Assembly (NCBI GenBank): GCA_036960485.1
Contig: JBALXS010000008.1
Location: forward strand, 15,502-79,501
Direction: 5' to 3'
Length of the DNA stretch: 64,000 nucleotides
DNA from: Rs1 sp036960485
Lineage (GTDB): Bacteria; Pseudomonadota; Gammaproteobacteria; Pseudomonadales; Balneatricaceae
The notes beneath the pieces were generated by a model. The model saw only the letters and a list, made by a program, of their open reading frames with translations. It had not been told where the DNA came from and did no database searches. The translations under genes and the position numbers were made by a program. This document shows, in pieces, positions 53,615 to 61,748 of the stretch. Each line of letters begins with the position of its first letter. Position 1 is the stretch's first letter.

Positions 53615-53681
53615 AGGTCAAATATATTGACCTGTTGACACTTTATCTCGATTAATATATTAATGTCAATATGATTGACCT
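53615..53681. promoter_or_regulatory. Two MarR-type operators and the marR promoter
   Basis: Site 1 (53615-53633) is AGGTCAA-N5-TTGACCT; site 2 (53663-53681) is ATGTCAA-N5-TTGACCT. Their centres are 48 bases apart. Between them lie TTGACA (53635-53640) and TATTAA (53658-53663) at 17-base spacing, a good sigma-70 promoter whose start point would fall at about 53670-53671. Site 2 covers the marR start codon and touches the -10 box. Confidence 0.7.
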
Positions 53682-54108
53682 AAATAAAACTCAACAAATG
53701 CATGAGGCTATCCGCCTCTTTTACTTCAGCTATCGTGTCTTTACTGAGCGGGCTGACCAATTATTAGATAAACGCGGCTTGAATCGCGCGCATCACCGCA
53801 TCCTTTATTTCGTGGATCAAAATAGCGAGGGCTCAGTTGGCGATTTACTTAAGACACTCGCTATTAGCAAACAAGCGCTAAATACTCCTTTGCGTCAGTT
53901 AATTAGCATGGGGCTAGTGGAAACGTCGCAAAACAAACAAGATAAAAGAATCAAAATACTGCAGCTTACACAAAGTGGTTCACAATTAAACAGCATGTTG
54001 ACGGCCACGCAATTTGAGTTATTGAATTCTGTATTCGAATCGGCAGAGCCAGCAGCTGAAAATGGCTGGAAGGAAATTATGCAGCTGATTACTAATCTAG
54101 AAAAGTAA
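53671..54108 (+). CDS. MarR-family transcriptional regulator
   Basis: 145 residues with the MarR winged helix: 'HRILYFVDQNSEGSVGDLLK' and 'ISKQALNTPLRQLISMGLVE', then the wing 'NKQDKRIKILQLTQSG'. The ATG lies inside the second operator, and the predicted transcription start coincides with it. There is no Shine-Dalgarno sequence upstream, so the mRNA is probably leaderless. The protein likely represses itself and the divergent aminotransferase. A decayed copy of its 3' end lies downstream at 54363-54457. Ligand unknown. Confidence 0.9.
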   Translation: MIDLNKTQQMHEAIRLFYFSYRVFTERADQLLDKRGLNRAHHRILYFVDQNSEGSVGDLLKTLAISKQALNTPLRQLISMGLVETSQNKQDKRIKILQLTQSGSQLNSMLTATQFELLNSVFESAEPAAENGWKEIMQLITNLEK

Positions 54109-54207
54109 GGCTAGGCGAAGTGAAATTAGGTAAGCGCGATCAATAACCCAAAGGAATTTAAAGTTTTAGCTTTCTCAATGTGGTGACTTCTCTGTGTAGC
54201 GCAGCGC

Positions 54208-54269
54208 CTCTGTGTCCTCGGTGGTAACAAAAGCTTTTAAAACATTGATTGACCACAGAGGACACAGAG
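54208..54269. repeat. Inverted repeat of the 'CTCTGTGTCCTC' type
   Basis: CTCTGTGTCCTCGGTGGT (54208-54225) faces ACCACAGAGGACACAGAG (54252-54269); 17 of 18 positions pair, with one G for T difference. Similar motifs continue on both sides (TTCTCTGTGTAGCGC; CACACCGAGG). Such sequences recur as dispersed repeats in many bacterial genomes, from memory; copy number here cannot be judged. Confidence 0.6.
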
Positions 54270-54362
54270 CACACCGAGGGAAGACTTAAAACAAATAAAT
54301 TCAAGGTTTTGGTTTTGCTCAACAATTATTGTTCGAGTTTACTATTAGCCGCTCTGAATAAA

Positions 54363-54457
54363 CACTTGAATTTCTCAATTAAGTATTCAAATCTGCGGAA
54401 GATGAAGTAGAAAATGGCTAGAAATAAATCATGCAGCCCATTACTAATTTAGAGAAG
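54363..54457 (+). pseudogene. Decayed duplicate of the marR 3' end
   Basis: Aligns without gaps to the last 26 codons of the intact marR gene (54031-54108), and loosely for about 20 more bases before that. The copy reads VFKSAEDEVENG*K*IMQPITNLEK against VFESAEPAAENGWKEIMQLITNLEK, with Trp and Glu codons turned into stops. The dispersed repeat lies between the two copies. Confidence 0.75.
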
Positions 54458-54516
54458 GTAGCATCAGTAGCGCCAATAAACATAAATGGACTTTTCGAGG
54501 AATATAATGGAAGGCA

Positions 54517-54539
54517 CTTGATGTATACACACCATCAAG
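54517..54539 (-). terminator. Hairpin after the glycosyltransferase gene
   Basis: Seven-base stem CTTGATG / CATCAAG with a nine-base loop, eight bases past the minus-strand stop codon. No T-run. Confidence 0.4.
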
Positions 54540-54547
54540 CATAATTC

Positions 54548-55693
54548 CTAATCATCACATTGGGCACACTCATTGATCAGCACTCGATATTGAGTGGCCA
54601 GTTTATCCCAGCTGTAATCAATATCAGCTAGCTGTTCATTTTGTAATTCACTGTGCTTGAATTTTAAAATTAAAGCGACTGCAGATTCTGCCTCTTGGGA
54701 TGCTTGTTGGTGCGATGCGTATAAGAAATGTGCTGCGAATAATTCAGGATACACCAAGCGATCAGGCAGTATTGGTATACAGCCTTGTGCCGCTGCTTCT
54801 AATACAGATAACCCCTGAAATTCATGCTGCGCAGTGGAGATAAATAGATCACTATCGCGCAGCCAACTTTGGTATTGCGCTGGTGTATCGGCATAACCAA
54901 ATTGATCAATTCGATGTGCAAACTGTTGCTGAAGCTGAGTAAATGGCTCGGGGATTTGTCGAAATGATTGGCCCATAATGCATAGCCTATAATCAATACC
55001 TTGCGTTTCTAACAACTGCACTATTGCCAGTAATCTATCTGGCCCTTTATCGTATTCCCAACGCGCAGCCCAAGTAATGAGCAAAGGGCGATGCTCCAAG
55101 CTGACATCAGCATACTGCGACCAAAGTGTAGCGACTAATGTCATATTAGAACCGCTTAAAGGTACCGGTAAAACGCTACTTTTTTGCTTGAGTAAAGTAA
55201 CTACATTTGCGGGTATTTGATCGGGCAGCTTTTGTAATAAAGCGTCAACACCCTGCATAAATGTTTGGTAATTATAGTGGCTGTTAAAAGCTATTTTTTG
55301 CGCTGCTAGTGCCGAGTACAAATTTAATATTTGTGGTTCAACATTGGCCCGTGCTTTTCCAGTGGCAGGATAGGCGAACTGGTTTTCATGAAAATAAAGT
55401 AGCGTTGCTGTGTTAGCTAACGATGGCACAAAACCTTTCAAAGCAGATAAATCTGTCATGGAAGTGGCGATGACTAAATCATATTCTGCGTGCAATAAAG
55501 CAGCATCTTTACCAAATGCCCAGCTCATGCTATTGCCACGTATACGCCAAGAAAAATATCGCCCGGGTAGCGTCAGCACTGTCCATTGATGTTCAGGAAG
55601 CTGTGCAACTAACCCTTTGCGCCAATATTGATGGCTATCTGCGTCGTAGGCGCTTAGTAGTAATATTTTCAATTGGGATCTCTTAACCTGCAT
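54548..55693 (-). CDS. tRNA-queuosine alpha-mannosyltransferase-like glycosyltransferase (DUF3524)
   Basis: 381 residues, GT-B fold. The N-terminal 'ILLLSAYDADSHQYWRKGLV' and 'LPGRYFSWRIRGNSMSWAF' are the hallmark of the DUF3524 domain found in QTMAN, the enzyme that adds mannose to queuosine in tRNA-Asp. 'YFHENQFAYP' is also family-specific. The C-terminal glycosyltransferase-1 domain has 'WAARWEYDKGPDRLLAIVQL' and 'STAQHEFQGLSVLEAAAQGC' with the sugar-nucleotide Glu. It overlaps nothing but lies 23 bases after hrpB, so they are probably co-transcribed. The ribosome-binding site is weak; downstream starts are possible. Confidence 0.85.
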   Translation of the reverse strand: MQVKRSQLKILLLSAYDADSHQYWRKGLVAQLPEHQWTVLTLPGRYFSWRIRGNSMSWAFGKDAALLHAEYDLVIATSMTDLSALKGFVPSLANTATLLYFHENQFAYPATGKARANVEPQILNLYSALAAQKIAFNSHYNYQTFMQGVDALLQKLPDQIPANVVTLLKQKSSVLPVPLSGSNMTLVATLWSQYADVSLEHRPLLITWAARWEYDKGPDRLLAIVQLLETQGIDYRLCIMGQSFRQIPEPFTQLQQQFAHRIDQFGYADTPAQYQSWLRDSDLFISTAQHEFQGLSVLEAAAQGCIPILPDRLVYPELFAAHFLYASHQQASQEAESAVALILKFKHSELQNEQLADIDYSWDKLATQYRVLINECAQCDD

Positions 55694-55716
55694 AGCGCTT
55701 AATTCTTAAAAGGAAG

Positions 55717-58254
55717 CTAACGTCTAGCTTTTATCGATTTTCCGGCTTTTTCTAATAATGGCTTTTCGGGCCATCTATGCTTAGGATATTGCCCACGCAT
55801 GTCTTTCGCTACTGCAAAATAAGAGCTGTTCCAGAAATTTTCCAAATCACTTGTCGTTTGAATCGGCCTGCGGGCCGGTGATAAGAGTTCAAACCGCAAA
55901 GGAACTGTTCCTGCAGCTATCCGTGGTGATTGGATTTCGCCAAACATCTCTTGTAAAACCACAGCAACAGTGGGGCCTTGAATACTGTCATATGTAATCA
56001 TTATTTTTTTCTGACTGGGCGTTTTATAATGTGTTGGGGCTTCGCGATCTAAAAGTTGCTGCTCCTGCCAAGACAGAATATTGATTAATATTGGCGCTAG
56101 CTTTAGTTGCTTCAGCTGGGCAATACTCTTAACTTTAGTAAGGTAAGGCACCAGCCACTGTTCAACATTATCGATCAACCAAGCTTTAGATAATTGCTTG
56201 AAACTGGCCATTTGTGCACCTAACCACTGTGTTCTACATAGCCAGTTTTCACATTCTGCCGTCCAATTTAATAATGTTAGGCCTGTTTTATTAAGTACTT
56301 GTAGCAAACACTGCTGCAGCTTGTCATCTGGGATGCGTGCGATAATGATTGTTTTTAAACGAATTGCGCCATATTGAGTTATGGCACGCCCTGTGATCTT
56401 TTGCTTTTCTTTATCGTAATCAAACAACTCTTGGTGGCTAAATTTAGTGCCTAACACACTTTCAATTTCTGCCATGTTGATAGCCGCTGCCGTGTAAATG
56501 CGCCCTTCTTTTTTTTGTGCGTCACAATCTGCAACCACCAGCCATTCGCTGTTAAACAGCGCATCATCCTCATATAGATACACGCCTCTGCCATTAGCGA
56601 GTAAGTAACGACCACTACCAAGATTTCGCCTTTGGGCTAAACGGTCGGGAAAAGCGGCTAATAAGAGCTGTGCCAAGCTGGTTTGTAATTGGTTGAGTGT
56701 ATAATCTGACTTAAGTGTTGAGAGAGATATTTGCTTAGCTAAACGCTTAGCGCTCATCTGAAACGGTTCTATTACGCCACGTTTGATCGGGTACTGACGA
56801 TAGGCTGCTTGTGGATTTTTTGCATGTGCTTGCAGTGCCAGTAAACGTTCTGCGAGGTCAACACTATTAGATCCTAGAAAAATATCTCTATCGGCTAATA
56901 ATACCGCTAACTGGCAGGCAATTGTTCTGTCTGTGTCAGTTGCTGTGTTACTGATATGAGTAGTAACGCTTAATAACATTGCCGCCAACCTAGGTGGTAA
57001 TCCAAGCTTTACAGCCTTGCTACCTAATGCTGTAATTTTCTGGCTTTCATTGAGTAACCCTAACGCTGATAGCGTTTTCTGTGCAGTATCAAAGTGTGCT
57101 TTAGGCGGCACTGTTAACCAGTTAACTTCACTGAACTGGGTGCTTCCCCACTGTGCTAAATCTAATACTAATGCGCTAAGATCATTATTGAGCACCGCTT
57201 CTTTTTGAAAATCATTAAAGCCCTGTTGCTGCTGTTCAGTCCACAAACGAATGCAGCTACCACTTTGTAAACGTCCTGCTCTACCGGTTCTTTGCTCGGC
57301 TGAGGCTTTAGAAATATACAGCGTTTCTAAACGTGTCATGTCACTGGCAGGATCATAAACGAGTACTTTTTCTAAACCACTATCAATAACACAGCTAATG
57401 CCCTGAATGGTTAAACTCGTTTCAGCAATGTTAGTGCTGAATATTACGCGCCTTATTCCTTTAATATTCGCCGCTAGCACTAGTGTTTGTTGTTTAAGAG
57501 GTAGAGCGCCGTAAAGGGCTAAAAATTGTATATCAGCTTGTTCAGTAAAGTGATCTTTTGCTTGTTTTATGCAGCGTTCAATATCTCTTTGCCCTGGCAA
57601 AAAAACTAAAACATCACCTAACACAGAGCCCATAACACTAGCCAAAGCTTGCACCACTTGTAGAGCTAATGGCGATCTACTCGCTTTAACGTAATCAATA
57701 GTTACTGGGTAGTTACGCCCTTCACACTTAATTATATGTTCGGTATTTAAATACTTGGCCAGCATTTGGGTATCTATAGTGGCTGACATCACTAATAGCT
57801 TTAAATCTTCACGCAGTGTTTGCTGAATTTCTAAGCTGAGTAATAGCGATAAATCGGTGTGTAGGGAGCGCTCGTGAAATTCATCAAAAATGATTAGCCC
57901 AATATCTGCAATTTCTGGATCAGCTTGCAAACGGCGCGTTAATATTCCTTCCGTCACAATTTCTAATCTTGTGGCAGCCGAGATAGCCCGCTCGTTTTTT
58001 ATTTGATAGCCAACCGTTATCCCAACGCTTTCATTCAACTGCTGAGCTAAGTAATAAGCGATAGATTTAGCCGCAACACGCCTAGGCTCTAGCATAATGA
58101 TGCGTTTGCCCTGTAGCCAATTGGCTTGTAACAAACTTAGCGGTAACGCAGTAGATTTGCCAGCGCCAGGCTCTGCCTGCAATACGAGATTATTACTCGC
58201 AGCTAAACGCTCAGATATCTCTGCTAGAAATGATGTGATGGGTAAGGAGATGAT
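55717..58254 (-). CDS. hrpB: ATP-dependent RNA helicase HrpB, apparently with an ATC start codon
   Basis: 845-residue DExH helicase. Walker A 'AEPGAGKST' (about 30-35), motif II DEFH in 'LIIFDEFHERS' (about 122), 'VMSATID', 'FLPGQRDIE', 'STNIAETSLTI' and 'EQRTGRAGRL' are all present, as is the HrpB C-terminal domain ('YYDSIQGPTVAVVLQEMFGE' in sense). The first usual start codon is a TTG at 58182, which would cut into the helicase fold. The frame stays open upstream and encodes the normal HrpB N-terminus ('ISLPITSFLAEISERLAA'), aligning with 'MSSLPVAAVLPELL' of E. coli. The only fitting initiator is ATC at 58254, with AAAGG five bases before it. Confidence 0.88.
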   Translation of the reverse strand: MISLPITSFLAEISERLAASNNLVLQAEPGAGKSTALPLSLLQANWLQGKRIIMLEPRRVAAKSIAYYLAQQLNESVGITVGYQIKNERAISAATRLEIVTEGILTRRLQADPEIADIGLIIFDEFHERSLHTDLSLLLSLEIQQTLREDLKLLVMSATIDTQMLAKYLNTEHIIKCEGRNYPVTIDYVKASRSPLALQVVQALASVMGSVLGDVLVFLPGQRDIERCIKQAKDHFTEQADIQFLALYGALPLKQQTLVLAANIKGIRRVIFSTNIAETSLTIQGISCVIDSGLEKVLVYDPASDMTRLETLYISKASAEQRTGRAGRLQSGSCIRLWTEQQQQGFNDFQKEAVLNNDLSALVLDLAQWGSTQFSEVNWLTVPPKAHFDTAQKTLSALGLLNESQKITALGSKAVKLGLPPRLAAMLLSVTTHISNTATDTDRTIACQLAVLLADRDIFLGSNSVDLAERLLALQAHAKNPQAAYRQYPIKRGVIEPFQMSAKRLAKQISLSTLKSDYTLNQLQTSLAQLLLAAFPDRLAQRRNLGSGRYLLANGRGVYLYEDDALFNSEWLVVADCDAQKKEGRIYTAAAINMAEIESVLGTKFSHQELFDYDKEKQKITGRAITQYGAIRLKTIIIARIPDDKLQQCLLQVLNKTGLTLLNWTAECENWLCRTQWLGAQMASFKQLSKAWLIDNVEQWLVPYLTKVKSIAQLKQLKLAPILINILSWQEQQLLDREAPTHYKTPSQKKIMITYDSIQGPTVAVVLQEMFGEIQSPRIAAGTVPLRFELLSPARRPIQTTSDLENFWNSSYFAVAKDMRGQYPKHRWPEKPLLEKAGKSIKARR

Positions 58255-58409
58255 AAGAGCCTTTGAATTAAATATTTATCTGCTGTTAGAATTGTTTCTG
58301 TGTATAAGTGACTATTTGTAAACTTAGATTGAGTAGTTAAGTTAATGGCTAGTTTAACAGTCAAGTGTAAAAACTTTGCAGTATATTGAAGTGTATCGAA
58401 AACCAGAAA

Positions 58410-58448
58410 CACTGAGCTTAAGTTTATATTTAATATCTTAGCTCAGTG
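58410..58448. terminator. Terminator after pomB
   Basis: Nine-base stem CACTGAGCT / AGCTCAGTG with a 21-base loop, flanked by CTTTTTT on the plus strand and GTTTCTGGTTTT on the minus strand. It begins 22 bases past the pomB stop codon. Confidence 0.7.
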
Positions 58449-58470
58449 CTTTTTTAAAGAAAATTGCCAC

Positions 58471-59406
58471 TTAAAAAATTTCTTCGGTACTTAACCCTTG
58501 ATCGCTAGTATCTGTTGCTTCTTTCACTTTAATACGATCAATTTTTTCATTATCCCTGCCGCGCTCAACAATAATTTCTACACGCCTGTTAATTGCTCGA
58601 TTAGCAGCGGTATTATTAGGGACTAACGGCCTAGTATTGGCACGCCCAACAATTTCAAATTTGCTTTGCTGGATACGTGAATCAGCAAAAATTTCATTCG
58701 CAACTGCCAGCGCCCGCGCTGAAGACAAATCCCAGTTTGAGATAAAGACTCTCCCATCTGCCGGTATATTATCGGTATGTCCTTCAATGCTAATTTTGCC
58801 TTTAATCGTTAGCAATAAATCACGGATTTTAGCGATGACTGGAATGTACTCATCCCGCAAGCGAGCAGATCCTGATACAAATGAGCCTTTCTCTTGCACT
58901 CTGATGATGATTTTTTTACCGTCAGTTTCTATCTCAATGCTACCCTCATCTATTTCTTTAGACAGCACTGCAGCAAATTGCACAGCATCTTTCTTCGCCT
59001 GCTCTTTTTTCTCTGTCTCTTTTTGGCGATCAGCTTCACCCTGTAGCAGATCTAAGGTATCTGACTCTCCTTTTTCTGATCGAATATCCAAGGTATTCAT
59101 ATCATTATTGACAGTCATTTGACGCACTTCATTCAACGGTGTTGGTTCAGGTCGCCCTGGGCTAAACTCTTGGGTGATAATAGAGGTGCCTTTAGGGACA
59201 TCTTCTACTTTAATTTGGTTTTGTACACCAAAAGCTTCGCGCATTGATCCGGCAAGTTGCTTAAACTTCAATACATCCATTTCTGAAAACGATAACAACA
59301 ATACAAAGAAGCACATTAACAGTGCCATTAAATCCCCAAAGGTTGCCAGCCAAGCTGGCAGACCGGGGACACAGACAGGACAATCCTGCTCTTCTTCATC
59401 ACTCAT
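58471..59406 (-). CDS. pomB: Sodium-type flagellar stator subunit PomB (MotB family)
   Basis: 311 residues. The short N-terminus 'DCPVCVPGLPAWLATFGDLM' has the Cys-rich start and the ion-binding Asp25 of PomB, then one transmembrane helix and the plug/linker 'LKFKQLAGSMREAFGVQNQI'. 'PKGTSIITQEFSPGRPEPTP' is nearly the Vibrio PomB sequence. The C-terminal OmpA-like domain (about 180-285) with 'SIEGHTDNIPADG' and 'NRAINRRVEIIVERG' binds peptidoglycan. Together with PomA it forms the Na+ channel that drives the polar flagellum. It starts five bases after pomA. Confidence 0.95.
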   Translation of the reverse strand: MSDEEEQDCPVCVPGLPAWLATFGDLMALLMCFFVLLLSFSEMDVLKFKQLAGSMREAFGVQNQIKVEDVPKGTSIITQEFSPGRPEPTPLNEVRQMTVNNDMNTLDIRSEKGESDTLDLLQGEADRQKETEKKEQAKKDAVQFAAVLSKEIDEGSIEIETDGKKIIIRVQEKGSFVSGSARLRDEYIPVIAKIRDLLLTIKGKISIEGHTDNIPADGRVFISNWDLSSARALAVANEIFADSRIQQSKFEIVGRANTRPLVPNNTAANRAINRRVEIIVERGRDNEKIDRIKVKEATDTSDQGLSTEEIF

Positions 59407-59411
59407 GAGTA

Positions 59412-60170
59412 CTAATCCTCATCCTTAGGGCGCTTGCCTTCAGGTAAGTAGTTACGCAACATTTGCTCGATAACCCGTGGATTTTGCCCAGCTTGAATAG
59501 CTAACAAACCATCGATAACCAAAGCTTGACTCAATTCTTCTTCATCGCGTCTAACGGTGAGTTTATCTGCAATGGGTATTGCAACCATCGTCGCTAGCAT
59601 AGAACCATATAAAGTTGTTAACAATGCCACTGCCATCGCTGGCCCAATCGATTTTGGGTCGCTCATGTTAGAAAGCATTTGTACTAAACCCACCAGCGTT
59701 CCTATCATTCCCATCGCTGGGCCAACATCACCTATTGCGGAAAAAAGATTGATAGCGGCAGTGTGTCGATCTGTGGTTAAACTTTTTTCTTTGTTAAGTA
59801 ATGCTTTAACTACTTCAGGGTCGTGGCCATCTACTAGCAACTGCACACCGCGGTTCATAAACTCGACGCTGGCTTTTTTATCCTCTAGAGATAATAACCC
59901 TCCTTTGCGCGCCGCATCTGCCATGTCGACTGTTTCAGCAATAATGTCTTCTATTTTAACGGACTTAAACATAAATGCTTTGCCCAACACTTTGCCTATA
60001 CCTAAAAACTGGCCTAAAGTGAATTTCATCAATACTACAAATATTGATCCCCCGAGAACAATCAGCATGGAAGGAGTGTTAACAAATACTCCTACATCAC
60101 CTCCCGATGCCATGGCCGCTATTACGATACCAAAGCCGCCTAACAGACCAACAAGCGTGGCTATATCCAC
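59412..60170 (-). CDS. pomA: Sodium-type flagellar stator subunit PomA (MotA family)
   Basis: 252 residues with four transmembrane helices. The start 'MDIATLVGLLGGFGIVIAAM' and 'GGDVGVFVNTPSMLIVLGGS' are typical of PomA; the cytoplasmic loop (about 70-150) contacts the rotor, and 'GDVGPAMGMIGTLVGLVQML' forms the channel wall with the conserved Pro. The start codon is GTG, with AGGAG six bases upstream; an ATG two bases earlier is out of frame. The pomAB pair is divergent from xseB, an order known in several marine Gammaproteobacteria. Confidence 0.95.
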   Translation of the reverse strand: MDIATLVGLLGGFGIVIAAMASGGDVGVFVNTPSMLIVLGGSIFVVLMKFTLGQFLGIGKVLGKAFMFKSVKIEDIIAETVDMADAARKGGLLSLEDKKASVEFMNRGVQLLVDGHDPEVVKALLNKEKSLTTDRHTAAINLFSAIGDVGPAMGMIGTLVGLVQMLSNMSDPKSIGPAMAVALLTTLYGSMLATMVAIPIADKLTVRRDEEELSQALVIDGLLAIQAGQNPRVIEQMLRNYLPEGKRPKDED

Positions 60171-60619
60171 ATGAAACTCCTATTATCTACAGTCTTTGCT
60201 GTATAAATATTTTATTTTTAATTCAAGATAACTTTAGGTAAAATCAAAGCCTTATGTAGAGTAACTGTTTATCGAGTGTATAAACATAAATAAGCGTTAA
60301 TTTTTTATAAAGTAGATCTTGCAGTTTTCTGACTATACTATGCATACACCATACACAACTATATAAAAAGTATACAAAAAAAATGTTAATCTGCAACATT
60401 TAGCCAGATCATATTAGATGTTTCTTAACTAGCACAGAAATTGTAATATGCTCATGTTATTCAATTATCTCGCTAAGCTAATGATATGTCGGCAGATACT
60501 GCTATAAATTAAGTAATTGTTAATTTAAGCCTAATAAATATAACCTGTTCAGCACAGCCTGCATAGTTTAGCATTGGCCTTTTTCTAACACTTTCTATTT
60601 GCATTATACGGATAAAATA
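60171..60619. other. Divergent promoter region between pomA and xseB
   Basis: About 450 very AT-rich bases. It must carry promoters for both directions. I did not find a convincing sigma-54 or sigma-28 motif, and no RNA gene or repeat. Confidence 0.45.
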
Positions 60620-60856
60620 ATGGCCACTGTAAAAAAACCAGCAACATTTGAGAAATCGCTCGCCGATTTAGAAATTTTAGTAAATAAAATGGAAGTAGGG
60701 GATCTCTCGTTGGATGAATCTCTAAAAGCTTTTGAAAAAGGCGTGAAATTGACCCGCGATTGCCAAGGCATGCTAGATGAAGCTGAGCAGAAAGTGCAAA
60801 TTTTAACGGAACAAAATGGCACGCTTGTCAGTGTCCCATTTGAACCTGAGAACTAA
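60620..60856 (+). CDS. xseB: Exodeoxyribonuclease VII small subunit
   Basis: 78 residues. 'TFEKSLADLEILVNKMEVGD' and 'LSLDESLKAFEKGVKLTRDC' are the defining helices of XseB, which binds the XseA large subunit to form the single-strand exonuclease. The ATG at 60620 has GGAT six bases upstream and gives the usual length; a TTG at 60599 is in frame. It is followed four bases later by ispA, the classic gammaproteobacterial order. Confidence 0.95.
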   Translation: MATVKKPATFEKSLADLEILVNKMEVGDLSLDESLKAFEKGVKLTRDCQGMLDEAEQKVQILTEQNGTLVSVPFEPEN

Positions 60857-60860
60857 AATA

Positions 60861-61748
60861 GTGCTTATAACCGATAACTTACAGCATATACAACTACGCC
60901 TAGAACAGCAGCTGGCACAGCGCCTAGCACATAGTTCTATTCAAGATACGCTACAAGAAGCAATGCGTTACAGCGTTTTTAATGGCGGCAAACGTATCCG
61001 TCCAGCACTTATTTACATCGTCAATCAGGCATTAAATGGCAACTTAGCAAACGCCGATGATGCTGCTTGCGCTATGGAAGCATTGCATAGTTACTCTTTA
61101 GTCCATGATGACTTACCAGCGATGGATGATGATGATTTGCGCCGTGGTAAGCCCACATGTCATATACAGTTTGACGAAGTCACTGCAATTCTTGCCGGTG
61201 ATGCTTTGCAATGCATCGCTTTTCAGTGGTTATCGCAACAGCAAAACGATTTAACGGCTACGCACCAGCTACAAATGGTGAATATTTTAAGTAAAGCTAG
61301 CGGTGATAGCGGCATGGTTGCTGGGCAAGCTTTTGACTTGGCCAATGTTGATAAACCCTTGAATTTAGAGCAATTGCAAGCTATGCATTGCCATAAGACT
61401 GGCGCGCTAATTAACGCATCTATAGAGTTGGGAATAATCAGCGCTAATGCACAAGTGAGCAGCTCAACGAGAGAGTCTTTACTGGAATATGGCGACGCCA
61501 TTGGCTTAGCTTTTCAAGTTCAAGACGATATTTTAGATATCATTGGCGACACCCAAACTTTAGGTAAGACACAAGGGGCTGATATTGCAGCCAATAAGCC
61601 AACTTATCCGTCGCTATTAGGGGTAGAAGGTGCCCAGGAAAAGTTGCAGAGCCTTTACCAGCAAGCGATTGATGCAACACATTGCTTAGGTAAACGCGGC
61701 GAACCGCTACGCCAATTAGCGAAATATATTGTAGAACGTGACCACTAA
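60861..61748 (+). CDS. ispA: Farnesyl diphosphate synthase (geranyltranstransferase)
   Basis: 295 residues when started at the GTG at 60861, the usual IspA length; a TTG at 60816 would overlap xseB by 41 bases. Both aspartate-rich motifs are present: 'LVHDDLPAMDDDDLRRG' (Asp83 onward) and 'FQVQDDILDIIGD'. 'NGGKRIRPALIYI' and 'KTGALINASIELG' are also conserved. It joins isopentenyl diphosphate and dimethylallyl diphosphate to farnesyl diphosphate for quinone and cell-wall carrier synthesis. Its TAA overlaps the ATG of dxs by one base. Confidence 0.95.
   Translation: MLITDNLQHIQLRLEQQLAQRLAHSSIQDTLQEAMRYSVFNGGKRIRPALIYIVNQALNGNLANADDAACAMEALHSYSLVHDDLPAMDDDDLRRGKPTCHIQFDEVTAILAGDALQCIAFQWLSQQQNDLTATHQLQMVNILSKASGDSGMVAGQAFDLANVDKPLNLEQLQAMHCHKTGALINASIELGIISANAQVSSSTRESLLEYGDAIGLAFQVQDDILDIIGDTQTLGKTQGADIAANKPTYPSLLGVEGAQEKLQSLYQQAIDATHCLGKRGEPLRQLAKYIVERDH

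Noticed and set aside
59557..60174. 205-codon frame opposite pomA
   Set aside because: Fully antisense to pomA, without ribosome-binding site; same explanation for 58637-59122 opposite pomB.
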